Assembly (NCBI RefSeq): GCF_018294505.1
Contig: NC_057797.1
Coordinates: forward strand, 128,776,051 to 128,840,050
DNA: 64,000 nucleotides
Direction: 5' to 3'
Origin: Triticum aestivum
Lineage: Eukaryota > Streptophyta > Magnoliopsida > Poales > Poaceae
The translations under genes and the position numbers were made by a program. Below, piece after piece: positions 20,896 to 31,829 of this stretch (position 1 is the stretch's first letter; each line of letters starts with the position of its first letter). The notes under the pieces are model-generated. The model was not told the DNA's origin, did not search any database, and was given only the letters and a program-made list of their open reading frames with translations.

Positions 20896-23800
20896 TGTAA
20901 CGCCCTCGATGCGGCTATATCTCCCACGTGTCGAAGCACGACTTAGAGGCATAATCGCATTGAAAGCAATGTCGCAAGTGAGGTAATCTTCGCAAACAAC
21001 CCATGTAATACAATAAGGGAAAAGAGATACATAGTTGGCTTACAATCGCCACTTCACACAATTACATGAACAAAGCATTACATCATCCAGATACAAACAA
21101 GGTCCGACTACGGAACCAAAATAAAAGAAGACTACCCCAAAAGCTACACAGATCCCCGATCGTCCCAACTGGGCTCCACTAATGATCAACTAGAACGAAA
21201 CAACACAAAGGACAAGATCTTCATCGAGCTCCTCCTTGAGCTTGGTTGCGTCATCTGCACGGTATCCTCGGCACCTGCAAGCTGGTTTTGGAAGTATATG
21301 TGAGTCACAGGGACTCAGCAATCTCACACCCTCGCGATCAAGACTATTTAAGATTATGGGTAGGTAAAAGGTATGAGGTGGAGCTGCAGCAAGCGACTAG
21401 CATATATGGTGGCTAACATATGCAAAAGAGAGCGAGAAGAGAAGGCAAATCACGATCGAAACAACTATGATCAATAAGTGATCCTAGAACAACCTACGTC
21501 AAGCATTACTCCAACACCGTGTTCACTTCCCGGACTCCGCCGAGAAGAGACTATCACGGTTACACACGCGGTTGATTCATTTTAATTAAGTTAAGTTCCA
21601 GGTTATCTGCAACCGGACATTAACAAATTCCCATCTGCCCATAACCGCGGGCACGGCTTTCGAAAGTTCAAATCCCTGCAGGGTGTCCCAACTTAGCCCA
21701 TCACAAGCTCTCACGGTCAACGAAGGACATTCCTTCTCCCAAGAAAATCCAACCAGGCTCGGCATCCAGGTTACAAGACATCCTCGACAATGGTAAAACA
21801 AGTCCAGCAACACCGCCCGAATGTGCCGACAAATCCCGATAGGAGCTGCACATATCTCGTTCTCAGGGCACACTCAGATGAGACATCCTACGAGTAAAAC
21901 CAACCCTCAAGTTGCCCCGAGGTGGCCCCACGGTCTACTCGGTCGGACCAACACTTAGAGGAGCACTGGCCCAGGGGGGTTAAAATAAAGATGACCCTTG
22001 GGCAGGCCTACCCAAGGGAAAGAAAAGGCTAGGTGGCGAATGGTAAAACCGATGTTGGGCATTGCTGGAGGAGTTTTATTCAAGGTGAACTGTCAAGGGG
22101 TTCCCATTATAACCCAACCGCGTAAGGAACGCAAAATCCGGGAACATAACACCGATATGACGGAAACTAGGGCGGCAAGAGTGGAACAAAACACCAGGCA
22201 TAAGGCCGAGCCTTCCACCCTTTACCAAGTATATAGATGCATTAATTAAATAAGAGATATTGTGATATCCCAACAAAATATCCATGTTCCAACATGGAAC
22301 AAGCTCCAATCTTCACCTACAACTAACAATGCTATAAGAGGGGCTGAGCAAAGTGGTAACATAGCCAAACAATGGTTTGCTAGGACAAGGTGAGTTAGAG
22401 GCTTGGTTTAACAATATGGGAGGCATGATAAGCAAGTGGTAGGTATCGTAGCATAGGCATAGCAAAAGAGCGAGCAACTAGCAAGTAAAGATAGAAGTGA
22501 TTTCGAGGGTATGATCATCTTGCCTGAAATCCCGTAAGGAAGAAGAACGAGTCCATGAAGATGACAAACGGACATAGTCGAATGGGTCCTCACAAACACG
22601 ACGTTAACGGAACCAACCCGAAGAAGCAACACCGGAAAGAAGCACACAACATAGTAAACAACCAACACATGAACATGGTATGATATGCGGGATGCGGTAT
22701 GTGATGCATATGCAAGATTTGGAAAGGAATGATTTAACCTGGCCTCAACTTGGAAATCCAAGAGTGCCACTGGAAAGAGGAGATGATTTCGGTTGAAAAC
22801 GATATAAAGATCACCGGAATCGGATGCACGGTTTGGAAATGGCAAGCAAAACAAATATGGCATCGGTCTACGATAAACAGCAAGTAGCCTTCTAAATGCA
22901 TCAAGAACAACATACTACCGCACTCAAACATAGCAAAAAAATACATGGCAGGGATCCACTCATGATGCTTGACAAAAGATGAACACTGAGCTACGGCTAA
23001 TTCATTCATTAACAGGTTCAAACAAGCATGGCAAAAATGCAAATGATGACAGGTTTCAGACTTAGTGAAATTAACACAAGTCTGGAATTTATCATGAGGA
23101 AGCAATCTTTAGAGCATGATAACTATATGCTACAGGGACATATCATGGCAAAGCAAGGCATGGCATGAAGCTACTATAAGCACTTAACAAAAGTCCCTTA
23201 GTGACCTTGAGCCAAAAGGGATCAGATAATACAATTGCAAGCATGTGAACATGGCAAAAACATAAACAGATTCAGACTTAGTGAAAAACTGGAGCATGAC
23301 AAAACAGTTAACGAGTAGACATGTTTACGAGCTCGATGCACTCACTACAGAGCATGGCATGACAAACTAAGCATACACCCATCAAGAAGACATGGCATAT
23401 AAGCTATACATGGCAAGAACAACATCCTAGCATGCACAAATCAATAGCAACATCCTCAGCAAAATCGCTAAACATGTCAACAATCTGCCAGGATCATTTT
23501 ATAGCAAAAGTAGAGCTTGATTGACTCAAGTTAGGGTGCTCCATAAATGCAAATAAAGACATGGATGGATAGAACACCACAATGTTAGCAAAACATCTTT
23601 ACTGATCATTCTCAAAAGAGGCACTGATCACTAGGAAACAACATGAACATATGGCATAACAACAAAATCAGGACAAGGACTTAGTGAAATTCTAAGTCCC
23701 TGAAATCAGCATTACCGATTACGCTACTTTGCAAGCTTGTGCTAGTCACCACAAAAATCACAAAAATACATGGCAAGCACCCCTGTAAAGATGGTATGGC

Positions 23801-25981
23801 ATATAACAAAACACATGTAGAGCTCAGGGTCATAGCATGCACACATTAATCATAGCAAAAATGACAAAAGGCCAATTGCTGAAACAGATCTGACATAAAC
23901 CTCATATAGCCCTCTTCCAACAGCATTTCTGGCATCAAGATGAGCTCAAATGAAAATGATGCAATGAGATGAAATGATGTACTCGTCGAGACGAACATTT
24001 TGATATGATACACGCATGAATCGGAGCAACGGGTGATGAGTTATGACGTGATGAAGATAGCAAAATAATTAATAGGATCTGGGACTTAGTGAAAAAAACA
24101 CACGAGTGATGGACAAATAAAACACGCCCAGGCGGAGGATTGGATGGGAGTGCTCACTTCGGGCCCATGGGCCGGCTTGGTGGAGAACCGGGCGGTTCGG
24201 GGCGGTCCGCGGGGTCTGCGGGGCCGAGTGAACCGGGCAGGTTCGCAAGTGAACCGGTCGGTTCACCGGTCTAGCTGTCCGGTGAGGTTGGAGGCGGACC
24301 AGAACGACACAGAGGTCGACGACGCCGGCGACGATGCGGCAGCGGAGGCGGTGCAAAGCCGGCGACGGCGAGCAGTGATTCCGGCGGGCGGCGGGAGCCG
24401 GATCGGGCGCGGAGTTAGGCGGGGCGAGGACCTGGAAGGCGGCAGAGGCAGGTGGTGCGCCGGAGACCCGCGGATCCGGTGGCGTCTGGCGGCTCCTGCG
24501 GTGGAGATTCGACGGCGACGGCGTACGAGGCTTCCCGGCGGCGACGTCCAAGGCGGAGGAGAGGCATCCGACGCTAGAGGCGGGGCGCGGGCAGCTAGGG
24601 CCAGGCGGCGGGTGAGATGCGGAAGGCGAGGCGGGGAGAAAAAGGAGACGGCGGCGCGACTCGGAGTTCACTAGCGACGAGGCGCGAGGCACGGCGGTGG
24701 TCGGCGGCGAGAACGTCAGGCGGCGGCGCTAGGTTTCCGACGGAGAGGGCGGCGGCGCTCGGGCGTGGGCCTCGCGCAGGCGGCGGCGGTTGGCNNNNNN
24801 NNNNNNNNNNNNNNNNNNNNNNNNNNNNNNNNNNNNNNNNNNNNNNNNNNNNNNNNNNNNNNNNNNNNNNNNNNNNNNNNNNNNNNNNNNNNNNNNNNNN
24901 NNNNNNNNNNNNNNNNNNNNNNNNNNNNNNNNNNNNNNNNNNNNNNNNNNNNNNNNNNNNNNNNNNNNNNNNNNNNNNNNNNNNNNNNNNNNNNNNNNNN
25001 NNNNNNNNNNNNNNNNNNNNNNNNNNNNNNNNNNNNNNNNNNNNNNNNNNNNNNNNNNNNNNNNNNNNNNNNNNNNNNNNNNNNNNNNNNNNNNNNNNNN
25101 NNNNNNNNNNNNNNNNNNNNNNNNNNNNNNNNNNNNNNNNNNNNNNNNNNNNNNNNNNNNNNNNNNNNNNNNNNNNNNNNNNNNNNNNNNNNNNNNNNNN
25201 NNNNNNNNNNNNNNNNNNNNNNNNNNNNNNNNNNNNNNNNNNNNNCGGCGGTTGGCGCGGGCTCTGCGCGGGCCGAGCAGGCCGCGGCGGTGGTTGGACG
25301 GCGCGCATGCCACATGGCGAGGTGGGATTGGAGGGGAGAGGTGGCAGGGATGATGTGGCGGCCCCTGATTGGTGGAGGTGAGGTGGCCGGCGGCACGGAC
25401 ATGTCCGGGCGGCGCGTGGACGCGTCCGACGGCGCGAGGGGAAAGATTTTAGGGTTTGTACCGCGAATTTTTGGGGGAGGCCACATATTAATAGGTAGAG
25501 GGAGCTAGGAGAGTCCAAATGAGGTGAGGTTTTCGGCCACGCGATCGTGATCGAACGACCGAGATGATGGAAAGGTCTTAGGTGGGTTTTGGGCCACTTT
25601 GGAGAGGTGTTGGGCTGCAACACACACGAGGCCTTTTCGGTCCTTCGGTTAACCGTTGGAGTATCAAACGAAGTCCAAATGACACGAAACTTGACAGGCG
25701 ATCTACCGGTAGTAAACCAAGGCCGCATGACAAGTCTCAGTCCAATCCGAAAACGTTTAACACCCGCACACGAGAAGAGGTAGAAAGGGAAACCGGGTGA
25801 CATAGGAGCGCCGGATTGCAAAACTGACAACGGCGAAAATGCTCGGATGCATGAGACGAACATGTATGCAAATGAAATGCACATGATGACATGATATGGA
25901 ATGCATGACACGCAATCAATGACAAGGCAACAACAATGAATAACTGGAGGACACCTAGCACATCGGTCTTGGGGCGTTACA
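20896..25981 (-). mobile_element. Giant solo LTR (Sukkula/LARD-like), 5.1 kb
   Basis: It starts TGTAACGCCCTCGATGCGG and ends TCGGTCTTGGGGCGTTACA, so the first and last 10 bases are inverted copies (TGTAACGCCC / GGGCGTTACA). It is flanked by perfect AGTTG duplications (20891-20895 and 25982-25986). Inside there is no gag or pol, only AT-rich tracts and a GC-rich region around the gap. The minus-strand start TGTAACGCCCCAAGACCGAT is very common in Triticeae. LTRs of 4.5-5 kb are known from Sukkula-type LARDs, hence the tentative name. Open frames in the GC-rich part (24100-25300) are not supported. Confidence 0.7.
24795..25245. other. Assembly gap (451 N)
   Basis: Ns within the GC-rich part of the giant LTR. 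Both flanks read GGCGGTTGGC, which suggests a collapsed GC-rich repeat. Protein frames that run through the Ns are meaningless. Confidence 1.
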
Positions 25982-26111
25982 AGTTGTGTCGAATATTATT
26001 GTACAAGGTAGGTTACTGTTGGACTTGGATTTGGACTGTGTAGACACGGTAGGAGTTGTGTTCTAATAGGACACTTATATCCTAAGCCTCTCATATATAG
26101 TGGGGGTAGAC

Positions 26112-26375
26112 TGTAACGCCCCAGACACACCCGCTGGTGGTCGTTACTCCTGGCGGGATCTAGACTGGCCCCATAGATCAATATTAGTCTTTTCTGCGCA
26201 CTTTGTCCTCACTCGTGCGCATCCGGGAGCAACTTCCCGGTCGGTCACCCATCCTGAAATTACTACAAGTTGAGCACGCTTAACTTTGCAGTTCTGTCCG
26301 AATGGGCTTCCAGAAAAGAAGGAATTCCTTATTGATATGAGTAGTCTATCATACCTATTAAGCCATGCTATCACA
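26112..26375 (-). mobile_element. Cassandra-type TRIM solo LTR with 5S-like core
   Basis: On the minus strand it starts TGTGATAGCATGGC and ends GTCTGGGGCGTTACA (264 bp), flanked by perfect TAGAC duplications (26107-26111 and 26376-26380). The middle carries the 5S rRNA pol III promoter pattern: AAGTTAAGCGTGCT (A box, 26273-26286) and AGGATGGGTGACC (C box, 26243-26255), followed by CGGGAAGT. The sequence outside these boxes departs from 5S rRNA. LTRs with an embedded 5S sequence are the hallmark of Cassandra elements. Confidence 0.88.
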
Positions 26376-26422
26376 TAGACACACGATGTAACCTATGCCA
26401 ACATGATAGCACAAGCATGCGG

Positions 26423-26449
26423 GGGTGCCGGCGACGTGTGCCGGCACCC
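26423..26449 (+). other. Perfect 10-bp stem-loop in Gypsy LTR
   Basis: GGGTGCCGGC, a 7-base loop, then GCCGGCACCC. It lies in the transcribed part of the LTR and would form a strong GC hairpin in RNA. Confidence 0.7.
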
Positions 26450-26879
26450 GGGCGACCGGGGTGCGGTATTGTAGTGGTGTCATGGAGAGGAGTGTCCGTA
26501 GTCATGCCCCGGGGACGTAGCCATATCGGTGAACCTCATTAACAAATCTATGTCGTGCTTGTGTGGTTGCTACTTTGTGCCTCGAATTTATTTTATCAAA
26601 TGCCTTAAGCTACTTTTTGTCATGGGACATCTGTATCATGTGCCACCATTGTATATGCTCTTGTTAGAAGGGAGAGAGGGTTTTGGTGGAATTGTTGTTG
26701 TATTATGGGCATATATATAGGAGTACATTGTTATTTTGGAGTACAAGGCAAGGTAGAATAAATCCTACGCTATCCTACGTTTCCTAAATAACCATTATAC
26801 TCAACATCCCCCCGCAGTCACAACGGTAGCGACGCAGACGGTGAGACTGAAGAAGAATCCGAAGGTAAGCCGACGGACA

Positions 26880-26902
26880 CCCCCCCCCCACACACACACA
26901 CA
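26880..26902 (+). repeat. C-run followed by (CA)n
   Basis: A run of nine to ten C, then about six CA units; simple-sequence DNA in the short-LTR element. Confidence 0.8.
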
Positions 26903-27189
26903 TAGTCGAATGGTCGATGCATCGCGAAAGTCGTGGCTGGAGTGGAACCGGCGAGGTTGCTCAGGCAAGGCGGTAGCTCTTTGTGCCGTTTGTCGAGGTA
27001 GACGAGAGCGTAAGTGGTGTAGCCGCGGTCAAGGTAGCCGTGCGAAAAACGTCGTGGTCGGTGTCGAGTCGAGGATCGGCGGTGCTCAAAGTAGGCGATA
27101 ATGAACCCGACAACGTGACGAAGACCTGCGCGGACGGTGACGTTCCCGCGTCAAGGGAGGCGCGCGGCGCATACCACGGGAAAGTCAAC

Positions 27190-27640
27190 GCGCGTGAATG
27201 GCATTGGACCGCAGGCCGCAGCATTACGGCCCGAAGGGGCGACGCAACGGCGGCGAGCAGGTCGGGGCGACGGCAGGGAAGACCTCAGGGCGGTTGCAGG
27301 GGTCACGTGCCACGCTCGCTACGGTTCGATGGGGCGATGCAGTGGCACCGCGAGGGTCGGTGCAGCCTCGGGGACGGCCTTGAGCGGACGGCCTTGAGCG
27401 GACGGCCTCGGTGCGGCGGTTGACCGTGGGCCACGGCACTACGGCCCAAAAGAGCGACGCAGCGGCAGCGCGCGAGGTGATGCAACCACGGGAACAGTGT
27501 CAGGGCGGCGACGGGGACCACGTGCCGCGGTGCTACGGCCTGAAGGGACGACGCAGCAACGGTACGGATTGTTGAAGCCATGAGAAGAAGCACAAGGTGG
27601 CGATGCTGCGGTCCGAAGGGACGACGCAGGTGCAACCTGT
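27190..27640 (+). repeat. Imperfect tandem repeats, unit about 90-110 bp
   Basis: A module like GC(A/T)CTACGGCCCGAAGGG(G/A)CGACGCA recurs near 27223, 27318, 27440, 27530 and 27607. Open frames in several phases on both strands are a consequence of GC content and repetition. Confidence 0.7.
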
Positions 27641-27990
27641 TGCTCAATCGGTTAAAGCACGCTGTACTCAGAGATGATCTTCAATCTTCAAGAGATCATG
27701 CACGTCACACAGCATGGGACAGATCAGGAGTACGCGAGCGGCCGGCGCGAACACGCTGCATCATCGTGTACAGGAGGGCTGGTGGACATGTACGTTCGTA
27801 CACGAGCAACCACACATACATGGGACACAACGTGTGCATGCAGAGGCGTCACACGGAAGGATTGGCCGGCCAGGGTCAGCGCTGGCAGGCAACCACGCCA
27901 GCGCGGGCACGTGACGAGGACGACAGGCCGGCGCTCGACACGCTAGCGGCCGCCTATCCGCGCAGCTGCGTGCGTGAAGCCCGGGCATTA

Positions 27991-29384
27991 GACCAACTCC
28001 ATCGCGCGCGATCCTAAATGAACGTTCGTTTTATTCAAATTTTGTCCGTTTGGATAGAGATTTAGGATTATGTCCGGGCGTGCTCTGGGATACGATGGCC
28101 GTGCGCCCTGCACGTGGACGCATCCTGTCCACGTATTATTTCTTTGCAAGTCCTTAACTTTATTTCATCATTCATTTTTGGTACATGAAAAATACATCAT
28201 TACATTTTGACTAGTAAAGCAAGACCAAAAAAAACAAGAACCACAAAAATACATTTTAGAAGATACCCAACTTCCATAACTGCTTTCTTGAGTTGGGTTA
28301 GGGCCTTCTCGATGCACTCGTTGTTGATCTATGGAGGAGGAGGCTCGATCTGGCATCCTCCTTTTTTCTTCAAGCCAGAAGTGATGTTGCTTCCTTCTCA
28401 CACCTAGTCTCGTGTCTAGCCTCTAATCTAGCAACAAGTGCACTTATCTCATTTACAACCTCTATGCTAGCTAAAAGTGCACGAACATGTACTAAATTTC
28501 GCTCTATCAATATATCGATGTATTCTTCTTCCCAATACCAAAACTTGCATCCATTCTACACAACAAAATTTGAAGTTAACACAACTAGTCAAATCTAGAG
28601 CATAAACTGAAGCTAAAAAAAGCGCATACCCCATCGTTTAAGGACTTGATGAACACCCATCCAGGATGTTCCGGCGTTATAGACACGCGACGCACGACCA
28701 TCCTTGGGCAGTGGTCGCACTTAATGAGTGGCAACGGTGCGCCGGCGAGCTTTTGGGGAAGCACCGAGCCCGGTCGGCCGCCATTCGTGTATCTGCCGGT
28801 GGACCACCGACGATGCAGATCTGAGCGGCTAGAGGAGGAGCCACTGCCTGCATGTGGCCTTGCGGCCCTGCCAGGGCTTTCCGGCGAGGTGCCCGGCCAG
28901 TCCATGGCGCGGCCCGGCCTCCCACAGCCGGTCGAGCTCAAGACCGACCGGATCCGCCCCAAAACCGGCCGGCGGGTGCGCAAACCAGGTGGCCGTGGTT
29001 GGGTAGCTCGGCGGCGCCGAGGGGAAGGGGTTGGGCGAGCTCGCGTCCGAACTGCACGGCTGCAATGGCAGCAGCGGCGGCGAGGGGAAGAGTGGGGAAG
29101 AGTAGAGGGGGTGCGGTCGGAGGAAGGGAGGGGGCTGGATAGAAAAAGGCCTGCGTTGTGCCACCGACGGGCGGGCCAGGGGAGGACACGCGCAGACGAC
29201 CCGCGCGTCCGCGTGGTGTCCGTTTCACCCCAAAAGCGGTGCAAACTTGGGCCGCGGATGGGTCGAAAGCGGACACAAAGCGGACAAAAGTCCGTTTACA
29301 GCCGCGCACTGGGCCGTCTCGTTTGTCCATTTTATCCCAAACGGACGGGGGCGGACAGGATAGGGTCGCGCGGTGGAGTTGGCC
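27991..29384. mobile_element. PIF/Harbinger-type element carrying a GRF zinc-finger gene
   Basis: Terminal inverted repeats GACCAACTCCATCGCGCGC (left) and GGCCAACTCCACCGCGCGA (right, reverse strand), with TTA duplications at 27988-27990 and 29385-29387, the target size typical of PIF/Harbinger. It is 1394 bp with no transposase, so it is non-autonomous. It is inserted into the body of the short-LTR retrotransposon. Confidence 0.85.
28370..28905 (-). CDS. GRF-type zinc-finger protein, 153 residues, transposon cargo
   Basis: Exon 1 (28905-28630, 92 codons) and exon 2 (28555-28370, 62 codons with stop) join in phase 0 with GT..AG (GATGGG|GTATGC, GTGTAG|AATGG). The GRF motif spans the junction: IKCDHCPRMVVRR, TPEHPGWVFIKS, then NGCKFWYWEEEY. 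The family usually has Cys at the third ligand; here it reads FIKS, with Ser at about residue 88, so zinc binding is probably impaired. The tail (LVHVRALLASIEVVNEISAL) may form a helix. After CEKE the frame runs into a TGA, while another frame continues in a plausible Lys-rich tail, so a frameshift is likely. GRF fingers bind nucleic acid in other proteins; a role here is unknown. I chose the ATG before DWPGTSP; upstream in-frame codons are low-complexity. Confidence 0.6.
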
Positions 29385-30313
29385 TTATACGGTGACCAAT
29401 CCAGTTCAAGATGATGAAGATGTCAACGAAGTAGACATGCGTTGAGATCACAAATGGCGGCGAGCGATGCAAACCGATCTATAGATCGGATAACAAAAAA
29501 ACGCCGATCAAAACGACCGGCAAGAGAGAGAGAGAGAAATTTGGATCAAACGGTCGAGGAAAAAGACTCTCTAGGGCAGCTGGTCAACACGAACGACGAA
29601 CGAACCCTAGGTACGGATGACGCGACCCCCGGCGGCGATCATGGAGGCCGACCGCCACAAGGGCGGCGCGCGGAGCGGAAGCAACGGACGATGGCTAGGG
29701 TTGGATCGGTTAGGCTGATACCATGTTAGAAGGTAGAGAAGGTTTTGATGGAATTGTTGTTGTATTATTGCTTGAGCCTCGTGGGCATATATATAAAAGT
29801 ACATGATCATCTTGAAATACAAGACAAGGTAGAATAAATCTTACGCTATCCTACGTTTCTTAAATAACCATTATACTCAACAGCTCTTATTACACAAAGC
29901 TATAGCTACAGACACGTGCATGCTACCATACAAAGAACAAAGCAGACGCATCTCATTCCCTGCTAGTATAAAATAACACCAAGCCCATGGATTCCAGGTT
30001 CATGAACCACCGAAACTGTTGACAAGCACACAGCACGCAAGCCCGTGTATTCATTCATTCCAGGCACATGAAACACCTAAACTGTCGACGAACGTGCAGC
30101 ACGCAGGTTTATATCTATCTACAGGGATCAGATCACCTCCCCATGTTTTAAAACAATCTGCACGCGGTGAAATGAACCTGAAAGAGTAGCCCATACGCCA
30201 AGATAGTATAGCAGCAAGAAACAGAGGCTCACTGCCCCTGTTTCCAGATTAATTAAACTAAAATATCACCAATCTCCTTCCCCGATCGCTGCCGACGCAT
30301 ACGAGTTCCGAAT

Positions 30314-30403
30314 CAAGGGAGTCCTCTCCTCATGTGTTCCGGGGGACCATTGCTGGATCAGCCGCTCAGTTGTCCATGTCAAGGGAGTCCTCTCCTCATG
30401 TGT
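30314..30403 (+). repeat. Short direct duplication in low-copy DNA
   Basis: TCAAGGGAGTCCTCTCCTCA followed by TGTGTTC occurs at about 30314 and again at about 30379, spaced 65 bp. Confidence 0.85.
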
Positions 30404-31829
30404 TCGTTTCCCCAATTTCTCACCATGTGTTCGCGCCCAGATTATTGGACCCGAGCCGAGGGTCCATTGGTACCAAGAACATTTCCCATCCTATCCTGGA
30501 AATAAGGGCAAGACGTTTCGTGGACCAGCGGGGGCTCTGCACAGATTTGTTAACGCTAGTAAGCGTGCACGTGTAACACACGTATAATCATAGAAAAGAA
30601 TTTCGTCCTTTGTCACAATTGGCAGACAACTATGTAAAATAAAAAAAAGTCTCGCAATCAAATGTATATGTAACACATCAACGGCAATCAACTGGTTGAA
30701 CTTCTCCATAGAGAAGATAGAGGCATAGGCTATTTAGTCTAGTGCATAGTAAAAAAAGAGTCAAATATCCTAGAATGTCTATATTCTATAATGCAAACTT
30801 CATAGTAATTATGGAACATGTAAGAATTGTCCAAATGAACATGGCCGAGATGCAAACTTGGAACAAAATTGTAAAGTTTCTCAGAGGTATAACTCATAAA
30901 GGCCATATACTGTGGCATGGGATAAACACTGGCTTTTAAAGCAGTGAACAAAAGAAGTAAAATCATAATATGATTCTTCATAGTTATTACGTGGACCACA
31001 AATTTTCCCAAAAATATAAGGAAAAATGGATAATATATAATCTGATTTAAGAACAAGCTCATGCCATACATGCATGAGAATAACGGCAGATTCACAAATA
31101 AACTTCAACCTTAATAAGCAGAACAATGTCACGTGAAGGCTTTGAATACTACATGAATCATCAGTTATAATTGTGTCGGGCCGCGAAACAACTCACCAAT
31201 CTAACTGATCACAATGTCATTCAATTTTACACATAGAAGCATTGAACATGATCTTGCCCGTCATCTGATTCTATGACTCTTGGGGCTGAGCATCCTCATG
31301 CCTTCTGCTTAACCGTGTCCTTGTCTGCGCCATGCAGTGTACGCAGCTCAGCTCAAGGAACACAACCCTTAATTGCCTCTATCAATGGAATAGTACGCAA
31401 CATGTATATTCACGGAAAAAAAGTACTCTCTTCTTTTTTTATCACCATCTAGATGTTCTAACCAAAATTAAACAAAACATACGAGCAAGCTAGCACTCTT
31501 TATACAGTAGTTAAGCACACGAAATGCACATCTTGACTACTATAAATACAAAAAATATGAATTGTAAGTGTTAGGAGTGTAAAAAATACATATGCTTTTA
31601 GACTAAAAATAACCTCTCTAGAATTGTGCCAGCCTATGTGTTATGCTTATAGGTGAAATACGTACATGGCCAGCCACAAGACAATGCAAGAGATTGTCCA
31701 TCACTTCCATAATAAAATGCTCAGTTGTACCGAGTGCAGAATTTCTTTTTTTACCTCTATGACATATTAATGATCTATCATCAAAAGATTCAGGCAGGTC
31801 AATGAGGTCATGTATACCAGGTTGCCGCC

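Larger units (their letters stand above)
20885..26600 (+). mobile_element. Gypsy LTR interrupted by two solo LTRs
   Basis: The LTR begins TGTTAGAGTTG at 20885. It is resumed at 25982 (GTGTCGAATATTATTGTAC), has a TATA-like CTCATATATAGTGGGGG at about 26088, is interrupted again at 26112-26375, and continues ACACGATGTAACCTATGCC. Removing the two nested solo LTRs and one copy of each duplication gives a continuous LTR. Its right end is not clear; it lies before 26661. Confidence 0.55.
26662..29882 (-). mobile_element. Short-LTR retrotransposon, non-autonomous, 3.2 kb
   Basis: Direct terminal repeats at 26662-26806 (145 bp) and 29724-29882 (159 bp) both read, on the minus strand, TGTTGAGTATAATGG ... 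CTTCTAACA. Perfect GCTCT duplications flank the element (26657-26661 and 29883-29887). On the minus strand the 5' LTR is followed by TGGTATCAGCC, a Met-tRNA-type primer site, and the 3' LTR is preceded by a purine tract (GCGGGGGGA). There is no gag or pol. The interior is GC-rich, with a repeat array (27190-27640) and a nested Harbinger element. The LTRs differ at many sites and by a 13-14-bp indel, so the insertion is old. Confidence 0.88.

Noticed and set aside
24069..25911. Several 180-440-codon frames on both strands in GC-rich DNA
   Set aside because: They lie in a solo LTR, many cross the 451-N gap, overlap in all phases and show no domain.
26225..26300. 5S rRNA gene
   Set aside because: Only the promoter-like core matches 5S; the unit has LTR ends and a target duplication, so it is a Cassandra LTR.
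26466..26476. ATTGTAGTGG as a right-hand CACTA terminus
   Set aside because: No A/T run before it as in the CACTACAAAAAAA mirror image, and it lies in a continuous Gypsy LTR.
28646..29395. 250-codon plus-strand frame
   Set aside because: Antisense to the GRF gene and driven by GC content; no domain seen.
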